Shown here: positions 46,229 through 56,930 of the stretch, one piece after another | How the letters are laid out: every line of letters begins with the position of its first letter | Numbering within the stretch: the first letter of the stretch is position 1 | Assembly (NCBI RefSeq): GCF_000831385.1 | Contig: NZ_AP014548.1 | Location: 1,913,779-1,977,778 of the forward strand | Direction of reading: 5' to 3' | Source of the DNA: Nonlabens marinus S1-08 | GTDB taxonomy: Bacteria; Bacteroidota; Bacteroidia; Flavobacteriales; Flavobacteriaceae | Length of the DNA: 64,000 nt | Position numbers and translations under genes: made by a program | The notes under the pieces: model-generated | What the model saw: the letters and a program-made list of their open reading frames with translations, nothing else | Told to the model about the DNA's origin: nothing | Databases searched by the model: none

Positions 46229-47143
46229 TTAAGATTCCATAAATTTTTCTTGGACCCGCTTTACAATCTCTGTATGGCGGGTCTTATAGGAAAACCATGT
46301 GACACTAGGGTCTTTTCTGTACCAAGTCATTTGTCGTTTGGCAAACCTTCTAGAATTTCTTTTAATTAACCTAATTCCCTCTTCTAGGGAATAATTATAT
46401 TCTAAGTAAGGAAATAACTCTTGATAGCCCACCGTTTTTAGGGCGGTTAATTCTTTATAGGGTAAAAGTTCTCGAACTTCTTCTAGTAATCCAGCTTTCA
46501 GCATCACATCGACTCGATGATTGATGCGCGCATAAAGCTCTTCTCTAGGTGCCTCAAGTCCTATTTTTATTACCTCAAAACTCCGTTTTTTACTAGTGCT
46601 AGTTCTAAAACTAGAAAAAGTTTCTCCACTACTTCTATAGATACTTAGAGCTCTCAGAATACGTCGTGGATTGGATATGTCAACCTTGGCGGCATATTCG
46701 TGATCAACTTTACGTAATTCCTCTACTAATGCGTCTAAGCCATCTTGATTCAGTTCTTTTTCTAACTGTTGTTCTATAGCTTCCGGAACTTCTGGAAAAT
46801 CATCGAGGCCATGAGTTATCGCCTTTTCATACAAGGCGCTACCACCCACCATAATGACTTCATCATGTTTCTTAAATAATTGATCCAGCAATTCAATCGC
46901 GTCTCTTTCAAAATCACCCACGCTATAATCCTGATGGATCGACAAGTTTTGAATAAAATGATGTGGTGCAGCTTCCAGTTCTTCTGTCGATGGAACTGCG
47001 GTGCCTATGGTCATTTCTTTAAAAAACTGTCTAGAGTCGCAGGAAATGATTTCTGTTTGGTACGCTTTCGAGAAAGCGATACCTAGCGCAGTCTTTCCCA
47101 CTGCAGTAGGGCCTATGATGGTAATAAGTCGTTTGCGCTGCAT
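46229..47143 (-). CDS. miaA: tRNA dimethylallyltransferase
   Basis: A 304-residue enzyme adding the dimethylallyl group to A37 of tRNAs. The P-loop GPTAVGKT is at residues 11-18, CDSRQFFKEMTIGTAVPS and HHFIQ.LSIHQDYSVGDF are present, and the C-terminal RRFAKRQMTWYRKD is typical. A palindrome variant with one central mismatch (47063-47078) encodes AFSKA at residues 23-27, in a segment whose spacing to the CDS motif is unchanged from other MiaA proteins. The gene follows the ion-channel gene with no gap. Confidence 0.96.
   Translation of the reverse strand: MQRKRLITIIGPTAVGKTALGIAFSKAYQTEIISCDSRQFFKEMTIGTAVPSTEELEAAPHHFIQNLSIHQDYSVGDFERDAIELLDQLFKKHDEVIMVGGSALYEKAITHGLDDFPEVPEAIEQQLEKELNQDGLDALVEELRKVDHEYAAKVDISNPRRILRALSIYRSSGETFSSFRTSTSKKRSFEVIKIGLEAPREELYARINHRVDVMLKAGLLEEVRELLPYKELTALKTVGYQELFPYLEYNYSLEEGIRLIKRNSRRFAKRQMTWYRKDPSVTWFSYKTRHTEIVKRVQEKFMES
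47063..47078. repeat. 16-bp palindrome, central mismatch
   Basis: The centre reads TCGAGA instead of TCGCGA. Within miaA, read as AFSKA instead of AFAKA. Confidence 0.85.
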
Positions 47144-48010
47144 TTACAATGAATATCCGCACTTGTGGCAGTAAGTGGCACCATCTTGGTGTTTTTTGGC
47201 AAGGCAATTTTGACACACCTGAGTGTTGACATGGCGGTACTCTGGATTGTTCAGTGGATCTGCAGGTTTTTTATCCTTAGCTCCGCTGGTATATTCAGCA
47301 CTCACAATACCTGTAGGGACAGCGATGATTCCGTAACCCATGATCATAATTACACTTGCTAGAAACTGACCCATAGGAGTTACGGGTGCGATGTCGCCAA
47401 AACCAACAGTGGTCAATGTCACAATACACCAGTAAATGGAGACTGGAATGCTTACAAAACCACTATCAGCGCCCTCTACAAGATACATGAGGGTTCCCAT
47501 AATGATGGATATTACTAATACTGCGAAAAGAAAAACTAGAATTTTAGGAAAGCTAGATTTAAGCGCCTTACTCAATTTATCTGCTTCTCCTATAAAACGT
47601 GTGATTTTTAGAATTCTGAAAACTCTTAGAAGGCGCAAAGAACGCACTGCGAGTAAGGCGTTGTAGCCTCCTGGTAAGAAAAAAGTTAAATAAAGTGGTG
47701 CTGTGGAAAGTAAATCAATAATCCCATAGAAGCTGAAAATATACTTACTAGGCTTATTTATGGTAACGATTCTCAATACATACTCTATGGTAAAGAATAT
47801 CGTAATGACCCATTCGGCCATAATAAATTCTTCTGCAAATCTTGATCCTAAAGATGGAACACTTTCCAGCAATACTAATATAACGCTGATGATGATGACC
47901 ACCAGCAACAACACGTCAAACAACTTTCCAGCAGGCGTATCAGCTTCATAAATGATTTCATGGAGCTTGCGTCGCCATTCGGCAGTTGGTTTGACTTGAG
48001 ATTTAGGCAT
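47144..48010 (-). CDS. Voltage-gated-type ion channel with C-terminal zinc ribbon
   Basis: A 288-residue protein with six membrane helices in Kv layout. S4 is basic (LLAVRSLRLLRVFRILKITRF), and a pore loop with the K+ filter TVGFGD lies in TLTTVGFGDIAPVTPMG, so a tetrameric potassium channel is expected. The C-terminal tail has CQNC and CHKCG (about residues 266-285), a probable zinc ribbon. It overlaps the E1 gene by 1 nt and abuts miaA, forming an operon of unrelated functions. Confidence 0.92.
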   Translation of the reverse strand: MPKSQVKPTAEWRRKLHEIIYEADTPAGKLFDVLLLVVIIISVILVLLESVPSLGSRFAEEFIMAEWVITIFFTIEYVLRIVTINKPSKYIFSFYGIIDLLSTAPLYLTFFLPGGYNALLAVRSLRLLRVFRILKITRFIGEADKLSKALKSSFPKILVFLFAVLVISIIMGTLMYLVEGADSGFVSIPVSIYWCIVTLTTVGFGDIAPVTPMGQFLASVIMIMGYGIIAVPTGIVSAEYTSGAKDKKPADPLNNPEYRHVNTQVCQNCLAKKHQDGATYCHKCGYSL

Positions 48011-50424
48011 TAATAGTTTTTAACATAGCGAGCAGGTTGAGACTCGTGCATCATCTGATACACCTTATCAAAGATGTCGTCCACACTTGGTTTTGAGAAA
48101 TAATCCCCATCAGTACCGTAAGCTGGGCGGTGATCCTTGGCAGTCAAACAATCTGGTTTGCTATCGAGCAGTTTCCAAGCATTTTGCTTATTGACTACCT
48201 GATCAAGTATAAATGCACTAGCACCCCCAGGCACATCTTCATCAATGATTAATAAGCGACTTGTCTTTTCCAAGCTCTTTCTAATGTCTTGTGAAATGTC
48301 GAAAGGCAGCAAGGACTGAACATCTATTACCTCTGCATCAATATTGACAGTTTCTAGAACTTCAGCAGCTTCCATTACTAGTCGCAATGTGGAACCATAA
48401 GAAACTAGGGTGATATCCGTTCCTTCTCTCAATACTTCTATTTTACCTACCGGAGTTTTAAATTCTCCCAGGTTTGTAGGCTTTTGCTCTTTCAAACGAT
48501 ACCCATTTAGACACTCTACAATAAGTGCTGGCTCATCGGCTTCTAGCATAGTGTTGTAGAAACCAGCAGCTTGCGTCATATTGCGTGGGACTAAAACATG
48601 AATACCTCTTACTAAATTTATGATCCCACCCATAGGGGAACCACTGTGCCAAATACCTTCCAACCGGTGACCACGTGTTCTAATAATGAGTGGCGCTTTC
48701 TGCTTACCAGCAGTTCTATACTGAACGGTGGCGAGGTCATCACTCATCAATTGTAAGCAGTACAGCAGATAATCTAGATATTGAATTTCAGCAATAGGGC
48801 GTAAACCTCTCATGGCCATTCCAATTCCTTGACCTAATATAGTAGCCTCACGGATTCCTGCATCTGCTACTCTTAAAGCTCCATATTTTTCCTGCATACC
48901 TTCAAGCCCTTGGTTCACGTCACCAATGGCTCCAGCATCCTCACCAAATACCAATACTTCCGGAAACTTTGCGAATAGAGCATCAAAGTTGTCACGCATG
49001 ATGACTCGCGCATCCACTTCCTCCGCCTCTTCATCGTATTCTGCAGCTACTGCATCAATGTTAGTCGCCGCCCATTTGGAATGGCTGTGAAGAAAATCAC
49101 CGTAATTATGATGTTGAGTTTTGATATAGTCATCGCTCCACTCTTTCAAAGCAGCAATAGCTGGATTGCTTTCTTTTAAGGAAAGACGTAGAACCTTGCG
49201 AACGGATTCCATCAATTCTTTACGCACTGGTTCCCGTTGCGCTTTTAATTCTTCTATTATAGGAGTAATGAAGTTTTTATTTGCTGAGGCACTGGCAACG
49301 GCATTCATCAAATCAATTGCTTGATCTTTCTCCTGCTTTATAGGATTTAAGTATGCTTCCCACGCTGCTTTTTTACCTTCACGTACTTGCTTTTTGATAT
49401 CTTTCTCAATAGAGGTTAAATCTTCCTCTGTTGCAAAATCATTTTGTAGAATCCACTCTCTGAACTTTACGTTACAATCATGCTCGCGCTCCCACTGCAA
49501 GCGATCTTCGTTTTTATAACGCTCATGAGATCCACTAGTAGAATGTCCTTGAGGCTGCGTTAATTCTTGTACATGAATCATGACAGGTACATGCTCCTCT
49601 CTAGCTACAGCTCCAGCCTTTTCATAGGTTTCCACCAGTTCTGGATAGTTCCAGCCTTGAACTTCCATCAGTTCATAACCATCGTGATCTTCATCTCTTT
49701 GAAAACCAGACTGAATTTTACTGATGTTTTCTTTAGTTGTTTGATGTCTCGCATGAACGCTAATACCATATTCATCGTCCCAAACACTTATAACCATAGG
49801 TACTTGTAAGACTCCTGCGGCATTGAATGTTTCCCAGAAATGTCCTTCACTGGTACTTGCATTTCCAATAGTTCCCCAGGCCACTTCATTTCCATCGTTG
49901 GAAAACCCATTGTCTTCAGGTATCAAATCGTTATGTCTATAAACTTTAGAAGCTTGCGCCAGTCCCAAAAGCCTAGGCATTTGAGCAGCAGTAGGGGAAA
50001 TGTCTGCGCTGGAGTTTTTCTGGTCTACCAATCGTTTCCAAGAACCATCTTCATTCAAACTGTGGGTGGAAAAATGCCCTCCCATTTGACGTCCTGCGCT
50101 CATAGGTTCTTGGGCAATATCAGTATTAGCATATAGACCTGCAAAAAACTGCTCAATGGTCAGTTCGCCTATTGCCATCATAAATGTCTGGTCGCGGTAG
50201 TATCCACTGCGGAAATCTCCATTTTTGAAAGATCTAGCCCAAGCAAGCTGGGGTAATTCTTTTCCATCTCCAAAAATCCCAAACTTTGCTTTTCCAGTTA
50301 AAACCTCTCTACGTCCTAATAAACTGCATTCCCGACTGGTAACTGCAATTTTATAATCCTTAAGAACTTCATTTTTAAAATCTTCCTGTAATAAAGGCTG
50401 TTCAGCTGTTTCTTTTGTCTGCAT
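48010..50424 (-). CDS. Alpha-ketoacid dehydrogenase E1, fused alpha and beta subunits
   Basis: An 804-residue protein in which the alpha part (about 1-450; the thiamine-diphosphate region GNASTSEGHFWETFNAAGVLQVP, then THRQ-like blocks) is fused to the beta part (from about 465; FGEDAGAIGDVNQGLEGMQEKYG, AGIREATILGQGIGMAMRGLRPIAEIQYLDY). This is the Bacteroidota form of the branched-chain or related 2-oxoacid dehydrogenase E1. Which substrate is oxidised cannot be decided, and E2/E3 are not adjacent. The start is MQTKETAEQ; an upstream in-frame Met would add 11 residues. Confidence 0.92.
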   Translation of the reverse strand: MQTKETAEQPLLQEDFKNEVLKDYKIAVTSRECSLLGRREVLTGKAKFGIFGDGKELPQLAWARSFKNGDFRSGYYRDQTFMMAIGELTIEQFFAGLYANTDIAQEPMSAGRQMGGHFSTHSLNEDGSWKRLVDQKNSSADISPTAAQMPRLLGLAQASKVYRHNDLIPEDNGFSNDGNEVAWGTIGNASTSEGHFWETFNAAGVLQVPMVISVWDDEYGISVHARHQTTKENISKIQSGFQRDEDHDGYELMEVQGWNYPELVETYEKAGAVAREEHVPVMIHVQELTQPQGHSTSGSHERYKNEDRLQWEREHDCNVKFREWILQNDFATEEDLTSIEKDIKKQVREGKKAAWEAYLNPIKQEKDQAIDLMNAVASASANKNFITPIIEELKAQREPVRKELMESVRKVLRLSLKESNPAIAALKEWSDDYIKTQHHNYGDFLHSHSKWAATNIDAVAAEYDEEAEEVDARVIMRDNFDALFAKFPEVLVFGEDAGAIGDVNQGLEGMQEKYGALRVADAGIREATILGQGIGMAMRGLRPIAEIQYLDYLLYCLQLMSDDLATVQYRTAGKQKAPLIIRTRGHRLEGIWHSGSPMGGIINLVRGIHVLVPRNMTQAAGFYNTMLEADEPALIVECLNGYRLKEQKPTNLGEFKTPVGKIEVLREGTDITLVSYGSTLRLVMEAAEVLETVNIDAEVIDVQSLLPFDISQDIRKSLEKTSRLLIIDEDVPGGASAFILDQVVNKQNAWKLLDSKPDCLTAKDHRPAYGTDGDYFSKPSVDDIFDKVYQMMHESQPARYVKNY

Positions 50425-50480
50425 AGGTGTTTCTCGCTTGTCCACAAAGATAATCAAACCCTTTGCCAGTTACAACCAGA

Positions 50481-53303
50481 TCAATACCAACGCCTGTTGA
50501 AAAGGCTCACAAACGTATTGATGTCTAACGTCACAATAAAGCGGATTTTTTGATCATAATCTGGTTGTGCGACTTCCCAACCTTTATTGCTGTATAACGG
50601 AAAGTAAAGCTCAAAATAATCCTGTAACAGGTTAAGGCGCACACCACTATCGTAAACAAATTTTGCACTAGCTTCTGAGTTTTTTACTAGCCCAACATCG
50701 CCATAGGCATAAATATATTTCCAAATACTGTAGGAAGCATTTGCTGTCGTGATCCATCGATTTGCAAATGCAGGTTCCAATTGAGATTTAAAACCGCCTT
50801 CAGCTACAATGAGTTGCTGGGAAAATAACCCTGAATCTTCCGACCGGCCATAGTAATTATAATCAAACAAATAATCTGTGGGTCTGTCCAATGCAAAAGA
50901 GAAAAAATCATCACTTCCCGTATCATTATACAAAAAGGTTCCTGCAAACAATCTAAAGTTAAGTTGGCGATTGTCCTTGAAAAGCTTTCGCCATTCTAGA
51001 CTTCCGTCGAGTTTGCCAAATTTCGTAGAGATTTCAGTACCTATATTATAGGAAAAAAATCTTTTAAAATTAGGATCACTATGCGACCAGGTGATGGCAA
51101 ATACATTGTAATCCGGCTCTGAAACTGGGTTCAAATCACTGCGCTCCCGGTTCACCAATACATTACGAAAATTGAGTCGCTGCTTGCGATTGCTGCGCAG
51201 GTCTTCCGGTCTAAAAGACAGGCTCAAAAATCCAGAAAATCTGCGATATAAAAGATCCTCTTCATAGCTATAGGTGTTTGCACTCAAACCATAGCGCACT
51301 TCATAAAGTCTTTCTGTACGATCTTGCATGGGGTGTGCATAGGCAAAGCCAATAGAACCTATTAATTTCTTAGAGTTAAAACCGTACGTTGGATTAATAC
51401 CATATCTAAATGGTTTTGGCAATAGATTCCCATTGTAAAATCGCGCTCCTAAACTTACCCCATCGTATAAATTAAAGCCTAGATCTGGAATTAAAAAAAC
51501 TTCGGTTTTTGTCGGGTCTTCTACATCTTTAAAAAACTTGAAGCGTAAGGGACGGTTGATACTAGGAAAATCTTTGAGTGTACGGTAATTGTCCCGCTGT
51601 GAAAATTCAGGAATAAGCTGCTCATAATTAATGGCGATGCGGTCTGCACGCTTTCGCGAAAGCGTAATTGTAGTATCTCTTGCAAAAGCAGGAATCCATT
51701 CTTTGGTCAAGATACTATCGTTTTTCAACCTATAAAATGGTACCGGGAGCATTCTTCCAGACTTGTTTTTCAACTTAACCTTCAGTGAATCTTCATCCCT
51801 GCTGACTGACCTGATCTTCCAGTCCATTCTCACATGAGTGGTGATGAAATCTTCAAAAAACCAGTCGGTAGATTCATTTGCATGTGAATTTAAAACTCGC
51901 TGAAATTCAGAAGTATTAGTAGGTTCGGTTAAAGAACTCGCATATAGCTGTTGAATCGTTTTCTCTAAAGATGCATCATCCAGGTAATCGTCTAAATACA
52001 TGAATCCAACGCCTGCTTTATAAGGAATTCCTAGTTCTTGATTGTATTTGACTAAGCTGTCTCCAGGAGTGACCAGCGCTTGATCCAGATTGAGTCGAGC
52101 CGTATTGAGAAATAACAAGGAATATTGATCGTTAAACTTAAGTTTTGCAGCATTAAAACTGCGCAACCCCCACACTTTACTGAATTTTCCGGCGATTTTT
52201 AAATCAGGATAAGCATTTTCCTGATACTTCATCAATGTGTAGATGGTAATTGCGTTTTGCAACCAAAATTCATCCCTTGGATTTATAAGGTAACCGCTTT
52301 CCACCCATTTACGGGTCATCGCCTTAAGCATCTGCACCTCATAACTAAATCCATCTGGAAACGGATTGATAAAATCTGGCAACGAACTCAATCCATAAAC
52401 AGGACTTTCCTTGTAATACCTATTGGAGATCAAAATTTGATCGTGAGGGTACGGGCCTAGATGCTCAGTTAAATAATCTGTAATCTTGTTTAAGACCACA
52501 ATTTTCATAGGGTCTGATAGATTGTCATCTTTCAGGTCTGAAATGATCGTCAGTTGATCTGTATGGTATCTTTTGAATTGTAGTTTTTCCTTGCGTATAT
52601 ACAAATCAGCCTCTTTATAGCCGCTGCCTCCAAAAAGATAACTGTTATAAGTGTTTGTAGGAGCCTCTAGTTGTAGAGGTATCGTACTGATTGCATTAAA
52701 ATTTGTGGGAATATGAAGAGATATGGTAAAGTCCATAGGTGCTCCATAAAAATCATTCAAATCTTTGTGAGAGTAGTATTGCCAGTCGCCATTAGCAAAT
52801 ACTGCTGGATGTAAATACCAAAACTTCAGGTTGTATTCTCCTGTACTGGTTTTCCCATAGTCTGTAAAATCATCTTCAGGAATGGTGACCTCATAATTTA
52901 AAATAAAAGTCCTAGAACTGCCTGGAATGAGGGGCTCTTCAAGTAATAATTCCACCACATCTTTTTGATTAGGCAGTCTATGGACCGTGTAATCAGCCGC
53001 AGCAGTTTGCTGTTGGAAGACGGTTTTACCACGATCTTCTTCTTTTGAAAACTGGAACCTATTTTTGAAATCTTCAGCGAACCTATTAGCTAGGGCAGTT
53101 TCTACATTGCTGAACGAGTTTGCCCAATCTAAAAGTACCACCCGATCCCAGGATTGGGAAGAGGTGTTTGTAATTACCAGTGTTTGCTCAATTTTAATAA
53201 GATCTTTGCCAGGCTCTAGATAAGCTATGATCTTCGTTTCTTGTTGAGCAAGAAGAAAAAAGGGAAAAAATAAAAATAGATATCTCAAATGTTTCAAGAA
53301 CAA
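50481..53303 (-). CDS. M1-peptidase-like protein without zinc ligands, with C-terminal outer-membrane barrel
   Basis: A 940-residue exported protein (signal peptide ending FFLLAQ). The first 250 residues resemble the M1 aminopeptidase N-domain. The region that should carry HExxH reads KAMTRKW and the third ligand position NEG reads QNA, within the otherwise recognisable RKWVESGYLINPRDEFWLQNAITIYTLMKY, so peptidase activity is unlikely. The last 350 residues alternate aromatic and polar strands and end with FNRRWY, a barrel-type terminus. The start is TTG, with no alternative ATG before the signal. A perfect palindrome (51649-51664) encodes LSRKR. Confidence 0.78.
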   Translation of the reverse strand: MFLKHLRYLFLFFPFFLLAQQETKIIAYLEPGKDLIKIEQTLVITNTSSQSWDRVVLLDWANSFSNVETALANRFAEDFKNRFQFSKEEDRGKTVFQQQTAAADYTVHRLPNQKDVVELLLEEPLIPGSSRTFILNYEVTIPEDDFTDYGKTSTGEYNLKFWYLHPAVFANGDWQYYSHKDLNDFYGAPMDFTISLHIPTNFNAISTIPLQLEAPTNTYNSYLFGGSGYKEADLYIRKEKLQFKRYHTDQLTIISDLKDDNLSDPMKIVVLNKITDYLTEHLGPYPHDQILISNRYYKESPVYGLSSLPDFINPFPDGFSYEVQMLKAMTRKWVESGYLINPRDEFWLQNAITIYTLMKYQENAYPDLKIAGKFSKVWGLRSFNAAKLKFNDQYSLLFLNTARLNLDQALVTPGDSLVKYNQELGIPYKAGVGFMYLDDYLDDASLEKTIQQLYASSLTEPTNTSEFQRVLNSHANESTDWFFEDFITTHVRMDWKIRSVSRDEDSLKVKLKNKSGRMLPVPFYRLKNDSILTKEWIPAFARDTTITLSRKRADRIAINYEQLIPEFSQRDNYRTLKDFPSINRPLRFKFFKDVEDPTKTEVFLIPDLGFNLYDGVSLGARFYNGNLLPKPFRYGINPTYGFNSKKLIGSIGFAYAHPMQDRTERLYEVRYGLSANTYSYEEDLLYRRFSGFLSLSFRPEDLRSNRKQRLNFRNVLVNRERSDLNPVSEPDYNVFAITWSHSDPNFKRFFSYNIGTEISTKFGKLDGSLEWRKLFKDNRQLNFRLFAGTFLYNDTGSDDFFSFALDRPTDYLFDYNYYGRSEDSGLFSQQLIVAEGGFKSQLEPAFANRWITTANASYSIWKYIYAYGDVGLVKNSEASAKFVYDSGVRLNLLQDYFELYFPLYSNKGWEVAQPDYDQKIRFIVTLDINTFVSLFNRRWY
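51649..51664. repeat. 16-bp palindrome, perfect copy
   Basis: Within the M1-like/barrel gene, read as LSRKR. Confidence 0.95.
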
Positions 53304-53404
53304 ATTCTTTTTAGGGCAAACGTTTAAGATTGGTAAGTTTGAGTATTAGTACTTGTGAGAAAGTGCTGCAAAATAAACAATTAAAACAAAGATCGTACCC
53401 AATC

Positions 53405-54094
53405 CTAAAAATTAGGGCTCAAAGAATATTTGTTATAGAAATCATTAATGATTTGCACCGCTTCATCGCTCGTATCGACCACATGCAAAAGATCGATGTC
53501 CTCTGGACTTATAGTAAAGAATTTTTTGTCGAGAGTGCTCTTGATCCAATCCATCAACCCTTCCCAAAACTCACTACCCATTAGAATAATGGGAAATCTT
53601 CCTATTTTTTTAGTTTGGATCAACGTAATCGCTTCAAAAAGTTCGTCTAGCGTACCAAAACCTCCAGGCATTACAACAAAGCCTTGGGAATATTTGACAA
53701 ACATGACTTTGCGAGCAAAGAAATAATCAAAGTCCAAACTCTTATCGCTGTCGATATACGGATTGTCGTGTTGTTCAAATGGCAATGCAATATTCAGCCC
53801 TACAGATGTACCGCCACCTAGATGAGCACCTTTATTACCTGCTTCCATTATTCCTGGACCGCCACCAGTAATAACACCGTATCCATTTTCTACTATCTTA
53901 CCAGCTACTTCAGTGGCAAGTTGGTAGTATTTATTATCTGGTTTTAATCGAGCGCTTCCAAAAATAGAAACACATGGTCCTATGCGACTCATGCGCTCAA
54001 ACCCCATTACGAATTCTGATAAAATTTTGAAGGTGGCCCAACTATCGTTGGTTTTCAAATCGTTCCATCCTTTTTCTCTGATCTCTTTTCTCAT
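53405..54094 (-). CDS. LOG family protein (TIGR00730)
   Basis: A 229-residue Rossmann-fold protein with GSARLKPDNKYY, TGGGPGIMEAGNKGA and the signature PGGFGTLDELFEAITLIQTKKIGRFPIIL. Relatives are cytokinin-riboside phosphoribohydrolases or nucleotide 5'-monophosphate nucleosidases; the real substrate here is uncertain. The catalytic Arg/Glu of the PGGxGTxxE motif are kept. It lies 4 nt after uvrA and is likely co-transcribed with it. Confidence 0.93.
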   Translation of the reverse strand: MRKEIREKGWNDLKTNDSWATFKILSEFVMGFERMSRIGPCVSIFGSARLKPDNKYYQLATEVAGKIVENGYGVITGGGPGIMEAGNKGAHLGGGTSVGLNIALPFEQHDNPYIDSDKSLDFDYFFARKVMFVKYSQGFVVMPGGFGTLDELFEAITLIQTKKIGRFPIILMGSEFWEGLMDWIKSTLDKKFFTISPEDIDLLHVVDTSDEAVQIINDFYNKYSLSPNF

Positions 54095-54098
54095 GTGC

Positions 54099-56930
54099 TT
54101 ACTTCAATTCTTTTTTAAGAAACCTAGCCGTATGGCTAGTTTTATGTTTTGCTACTTGTTCTGGCGTTCCTACGGCAATTACCTCGCCACCGCCGCGGCC
54201 GCCTTCCATACCTATATCGATGATATGATCTGCGATTTTAATCACGTCCATATTATGTTCAATGACAAGTACCGTGTTGCCCTTATCTACAAGTTTATTT
54301 AGGACTTGTAATAATACTCTAATATCTTCAAAATGCAATCCTGTGGTAGGTTCATCTAGAATGTAGAAGGTGTTTCCTGTATCTCTTTTAGATAATTCTG
54401 ACGCCAGTTTTATGCGTTGTGCCTCACCACCAGATAGAGTAGTGGATTGCTGCCCTAGTGTAATATAACCTAGGCCTACATCTTTTATTGTTTTCAGTTT
54501 TCTATAGATCTTAGGAATGGCTTCAAAGAAGTCTGTAGCCTCATTGATCGTCATGTTTAGTACATCACTGATGGATTTTCCTTTGTAACGTATTTCTAGT
54601 GTTTCCCTATTGAATCGTTTTCCTTGACAAGTTTCACAAGTCACATAAACGTCAGGGAGGAAATTCATTTCAATGACTCTTAATCCGCCACCTTTACAGG
54701 TTTCACAACGACCACCTACTACATTAAAACTAAACCTGCCTGGTTTGTAGCCTCTTATTAAAGCTTCTGGAGTTTTTGCAAAAAGGCTGCGTACTTCATT
54801 AAATGTCCCGGTGTAAGTTGCTGGGTTAGATCGTGGTGTGCGACCTATTGGGCTTTGATTGATGTCAATTACCTTGTCGCACTCATCTAAACCTTTAATG
54901 GACTTGTAAGGCATAGGAACTTTTACTCCATTAAAGAAATGAGCATTCATTATAGGGTATAGCGTTTCATTGATCAACGTGGACTTCCCACTTCCTGAAA
55001 CACCACTTACTACAATCATTTTTCCAAGAGGAAAATCAACGCTGATGTTTTTCAGGTTATTTCCAGTACACCCTTTCAATGAGATTTTCTTCCCGTTTCC
55101 TTTTCTTCTCGTTTTTGGAATCTCGATTTCTCGAGTACCATTGAGGTATTGAGCTGTAAGTGTATTATGCTTTAAAATTTCAGTAGGTGTCCCCTCGCTA
55201 ATGATCTCTCCACCATGTTTTCCAGCATGAGGTCCTATATCAATTACATGATCGGCACGCTCAATCATATCTTTATCGTGTTCTACTACAATTACAGAGT
55301 TCCCAACGTCTCTTAAAGATTCTAGAGAATTGATTAATTTTTCATTGTCTCGCTGGTGCAATCCTATGCTGGGCTCATCGAGTATGTATAGAACTCCAAC
55401 CAGTTGGGAGCCTATTTGAGTAGCCAGACGTATGCGCTGGGCTTCTCCTCCTGAGAGTGATTTAGCACTTCGGTTTAGGGATAAATAATCCAATCCCACG
55501 TCTAGCAAAAATTGTAAACGTTCTCGAATCTCCTTTAATAATTCAGTTGCGATTTGTTTTTGCTTTCGCGAAAGCGAAGGTTCCAAATCATCAAACCATG
55601 CGACTAGCTGCACAATATCCATTATGGCAAGCTCTGCAATATTCTTTTCGTTGACTTTGAAGTACAAGGACTCTTTGCGCAATCGGGTGCCTTCACAGTC
55701 AGGACATTCCACGCGATCCATAAATTCTTTTGCCCAGCGCTGCAAGCTGGTACTGTCGTTGTTTTGATAGGTTTGCTCAATGAAATTAGCAATACCCTCA
55801 AAATCAATTTTATAATTGCGCTTCACGCCCAATTGTTTAGAATCAACTTCTAGCGATTCATTACCACCGTAAAGGATCATTTGAATCGCCTCGTCAGATA
55901 CCTCACTCAATGGGTCAGTTAGTTTGAAGTCAAACTTTTGAGCTATCAGCTCTAATTGTTTGAAAATCCAATTTTTCTTATTGTCAGGATATGGCGCTAG
56001 ACCGCCTTTTTTAATAGAAAGGCTGCGATCTGGAATAATTTTATCATCGTTGACTTTATATAATGTTCCTATACCGTTACAGGTAGCGCATGCCCCTTTG
56101 GGCGAGTTGAATGAAAAGTTATTCGGTTCTGGTTCTGGATACGAGATTCCTGAACTGGGACACATTAAATTACGTGAGAAATAACGACCTTCTTTAGAAT
56201 CTTGGGGCACCACTATAGCAATATCATTACCATGATACATGGCCGTATTGATGGATTCTTCCAGTCTCTTGATGTCGTTCTCGCTATCTCTTACTTGAAT
56301 CCTATCAATGACAATTTCAATATCATGGATCTTATAGCGATCTAGTTTCATTCCTTTAGTGATATCTACAATCACACCATCCACACGCACTTTCACAAAG
56401 CCTTGTTTGGCTATTTGTTCAAATAGCTCTCTGTAATGACCTTTACGTGATCTGATGACGGGAGCTACTAAGCTGATGCGCTGCCCGTTATATTCTTCTA
56501 TGATCAATTCTCGTATTTGCTCGTCACTATAACTTACCATTTTTTCTCCAGTATTGTAGGAGTAGGCATCGCTAGCTCTGGCAAATAACAATCGTAGAAA
56601 ATCGTAGATTTCAGTAATAGTTCCCACCGTACTTCGTGGACTTTTTGATGTGGTTTTCTGCTCAATGGCGATTACAGGGGATAACCCATCAATTTTATCG
56701 ACATCAGGTCGTTCTAATCCACCTAAGAACTGACGTGCGTAAGCCGAAAATGTCTCAATGTATCTGCGTTGACCTTCCGCATATATCGTATCGAAGGCTA
56801 GGGAACTTTTTCCTGATCCAGACAAGCCTGTAATGACAACTAATTTTTCTCGTGGTATATTGACATCAATGTTCTTAAGGTTATGAACACGAGCGCCCTG
56901 TACCTCAATCATTTCTTCGTTTTCAGACAT
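54099..56930 (-). CDS. uvrA: Excinuclease ABC subunit A
   Basis: A 943-residue ABC-type damage sensor of nucleotide excision repair. Two ATPase modules are present with Walker [13 protein letters not shown] and [12 protein letters not shown] and two LSGGEAQRI signatures. Zinc-binding Cys pairs lie in CATCNG, CPDCEG and [14 protein letters not shown]. The start is set at [10 protein letters not shown], because the four upstream codons begin with TTG. A near-perfect palindrome (55561-55576) encodes PSLSRKQKQ at a variable hinge before KEIRERL. It is followed by the LOG gene. Confidence 0.97.
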   Translation of the reverse strand: MSENEEMIEVQGARVHNLKNIDVNIPREKLVVITGLSGSGKSSLAFDTIYAEGQRRYIETFSAYARQFLGGLERPDVDKIDGLSPVIAIEQKTTSKSPRSTVGTITEIYDFLRLLFARASDAYSYNTGEKMVSYSDEQIRELIIEEYNGQRISLVAPVIRSRKGHYRELFEQIAKQGFVKVRVDGVIVDITKGMKLDRYKIHDIEIVIDRIQVRDSENDIKRLEESINTAMYHGNDIAIVVPQDSKEGRYFSRNLMCPSSGISYPEPEPNNFSFNSPKGACATCNGIGTLYKVNDDKIIPDRSLSIKKGGLAPYPDNKKNWIFKQLELIAQKFDFKLTDPLSEVSDEAIQMILYGGNESLEVDSKQLGVKRNYKIDFEGIANFIEQTYQNNDSTSLQRWAKEFMDRVECPDCEGTRLRKESLYFKVNEKNIAELAIMDIVQLVAWFDDLEPSLSRKQKQIATELLKEIRERLQFLLDVGLDYLSLNRSAKSLSGGEAQRIRLATQIGSQLVGVLYILDEPSIGLHQRDNEKLINSLESLRDVGNSVIVVEHDKDMIERADHVIDIGPHAGKHGGEIISEGTPTEILKHNTLTAQYLNGTREIEIPKTRRKGNGKKISLKGCTGNNLKNISVDFPLGKMIVVSGVSGSGKSTLINETLYPIMNAHFFNGVKVPMPYKSIKGLDECDKVIDINQSPIGRTPRSNPATYTGTFNEVRSLFAKTPEALIRGYKPGRFSFNVVGGRCETCKGGGLRVIEMNFLPDVYVTCETCQGKRFNRETLEIRYKGKSISDVLNMTINEATDFFEAIPKIYRKLKTIKDVGLGYITLGQQSTTLSGGEAQRIKLASELSKRDTGNTFYILDEPTTGLHFEDIRVLLQVLNKLVDKGNTVLVIEHNMDVIKIADHIIDIGMEGGRGGGEVIAVGTPEQVAKHKTSHTARFLKKELK
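55561..55576. repeat. 16-bp palindrome, one outer mismatch
   Basis: First base T instead of C. Within uvrA, read as LSRKQ. Confidence 0.9.
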
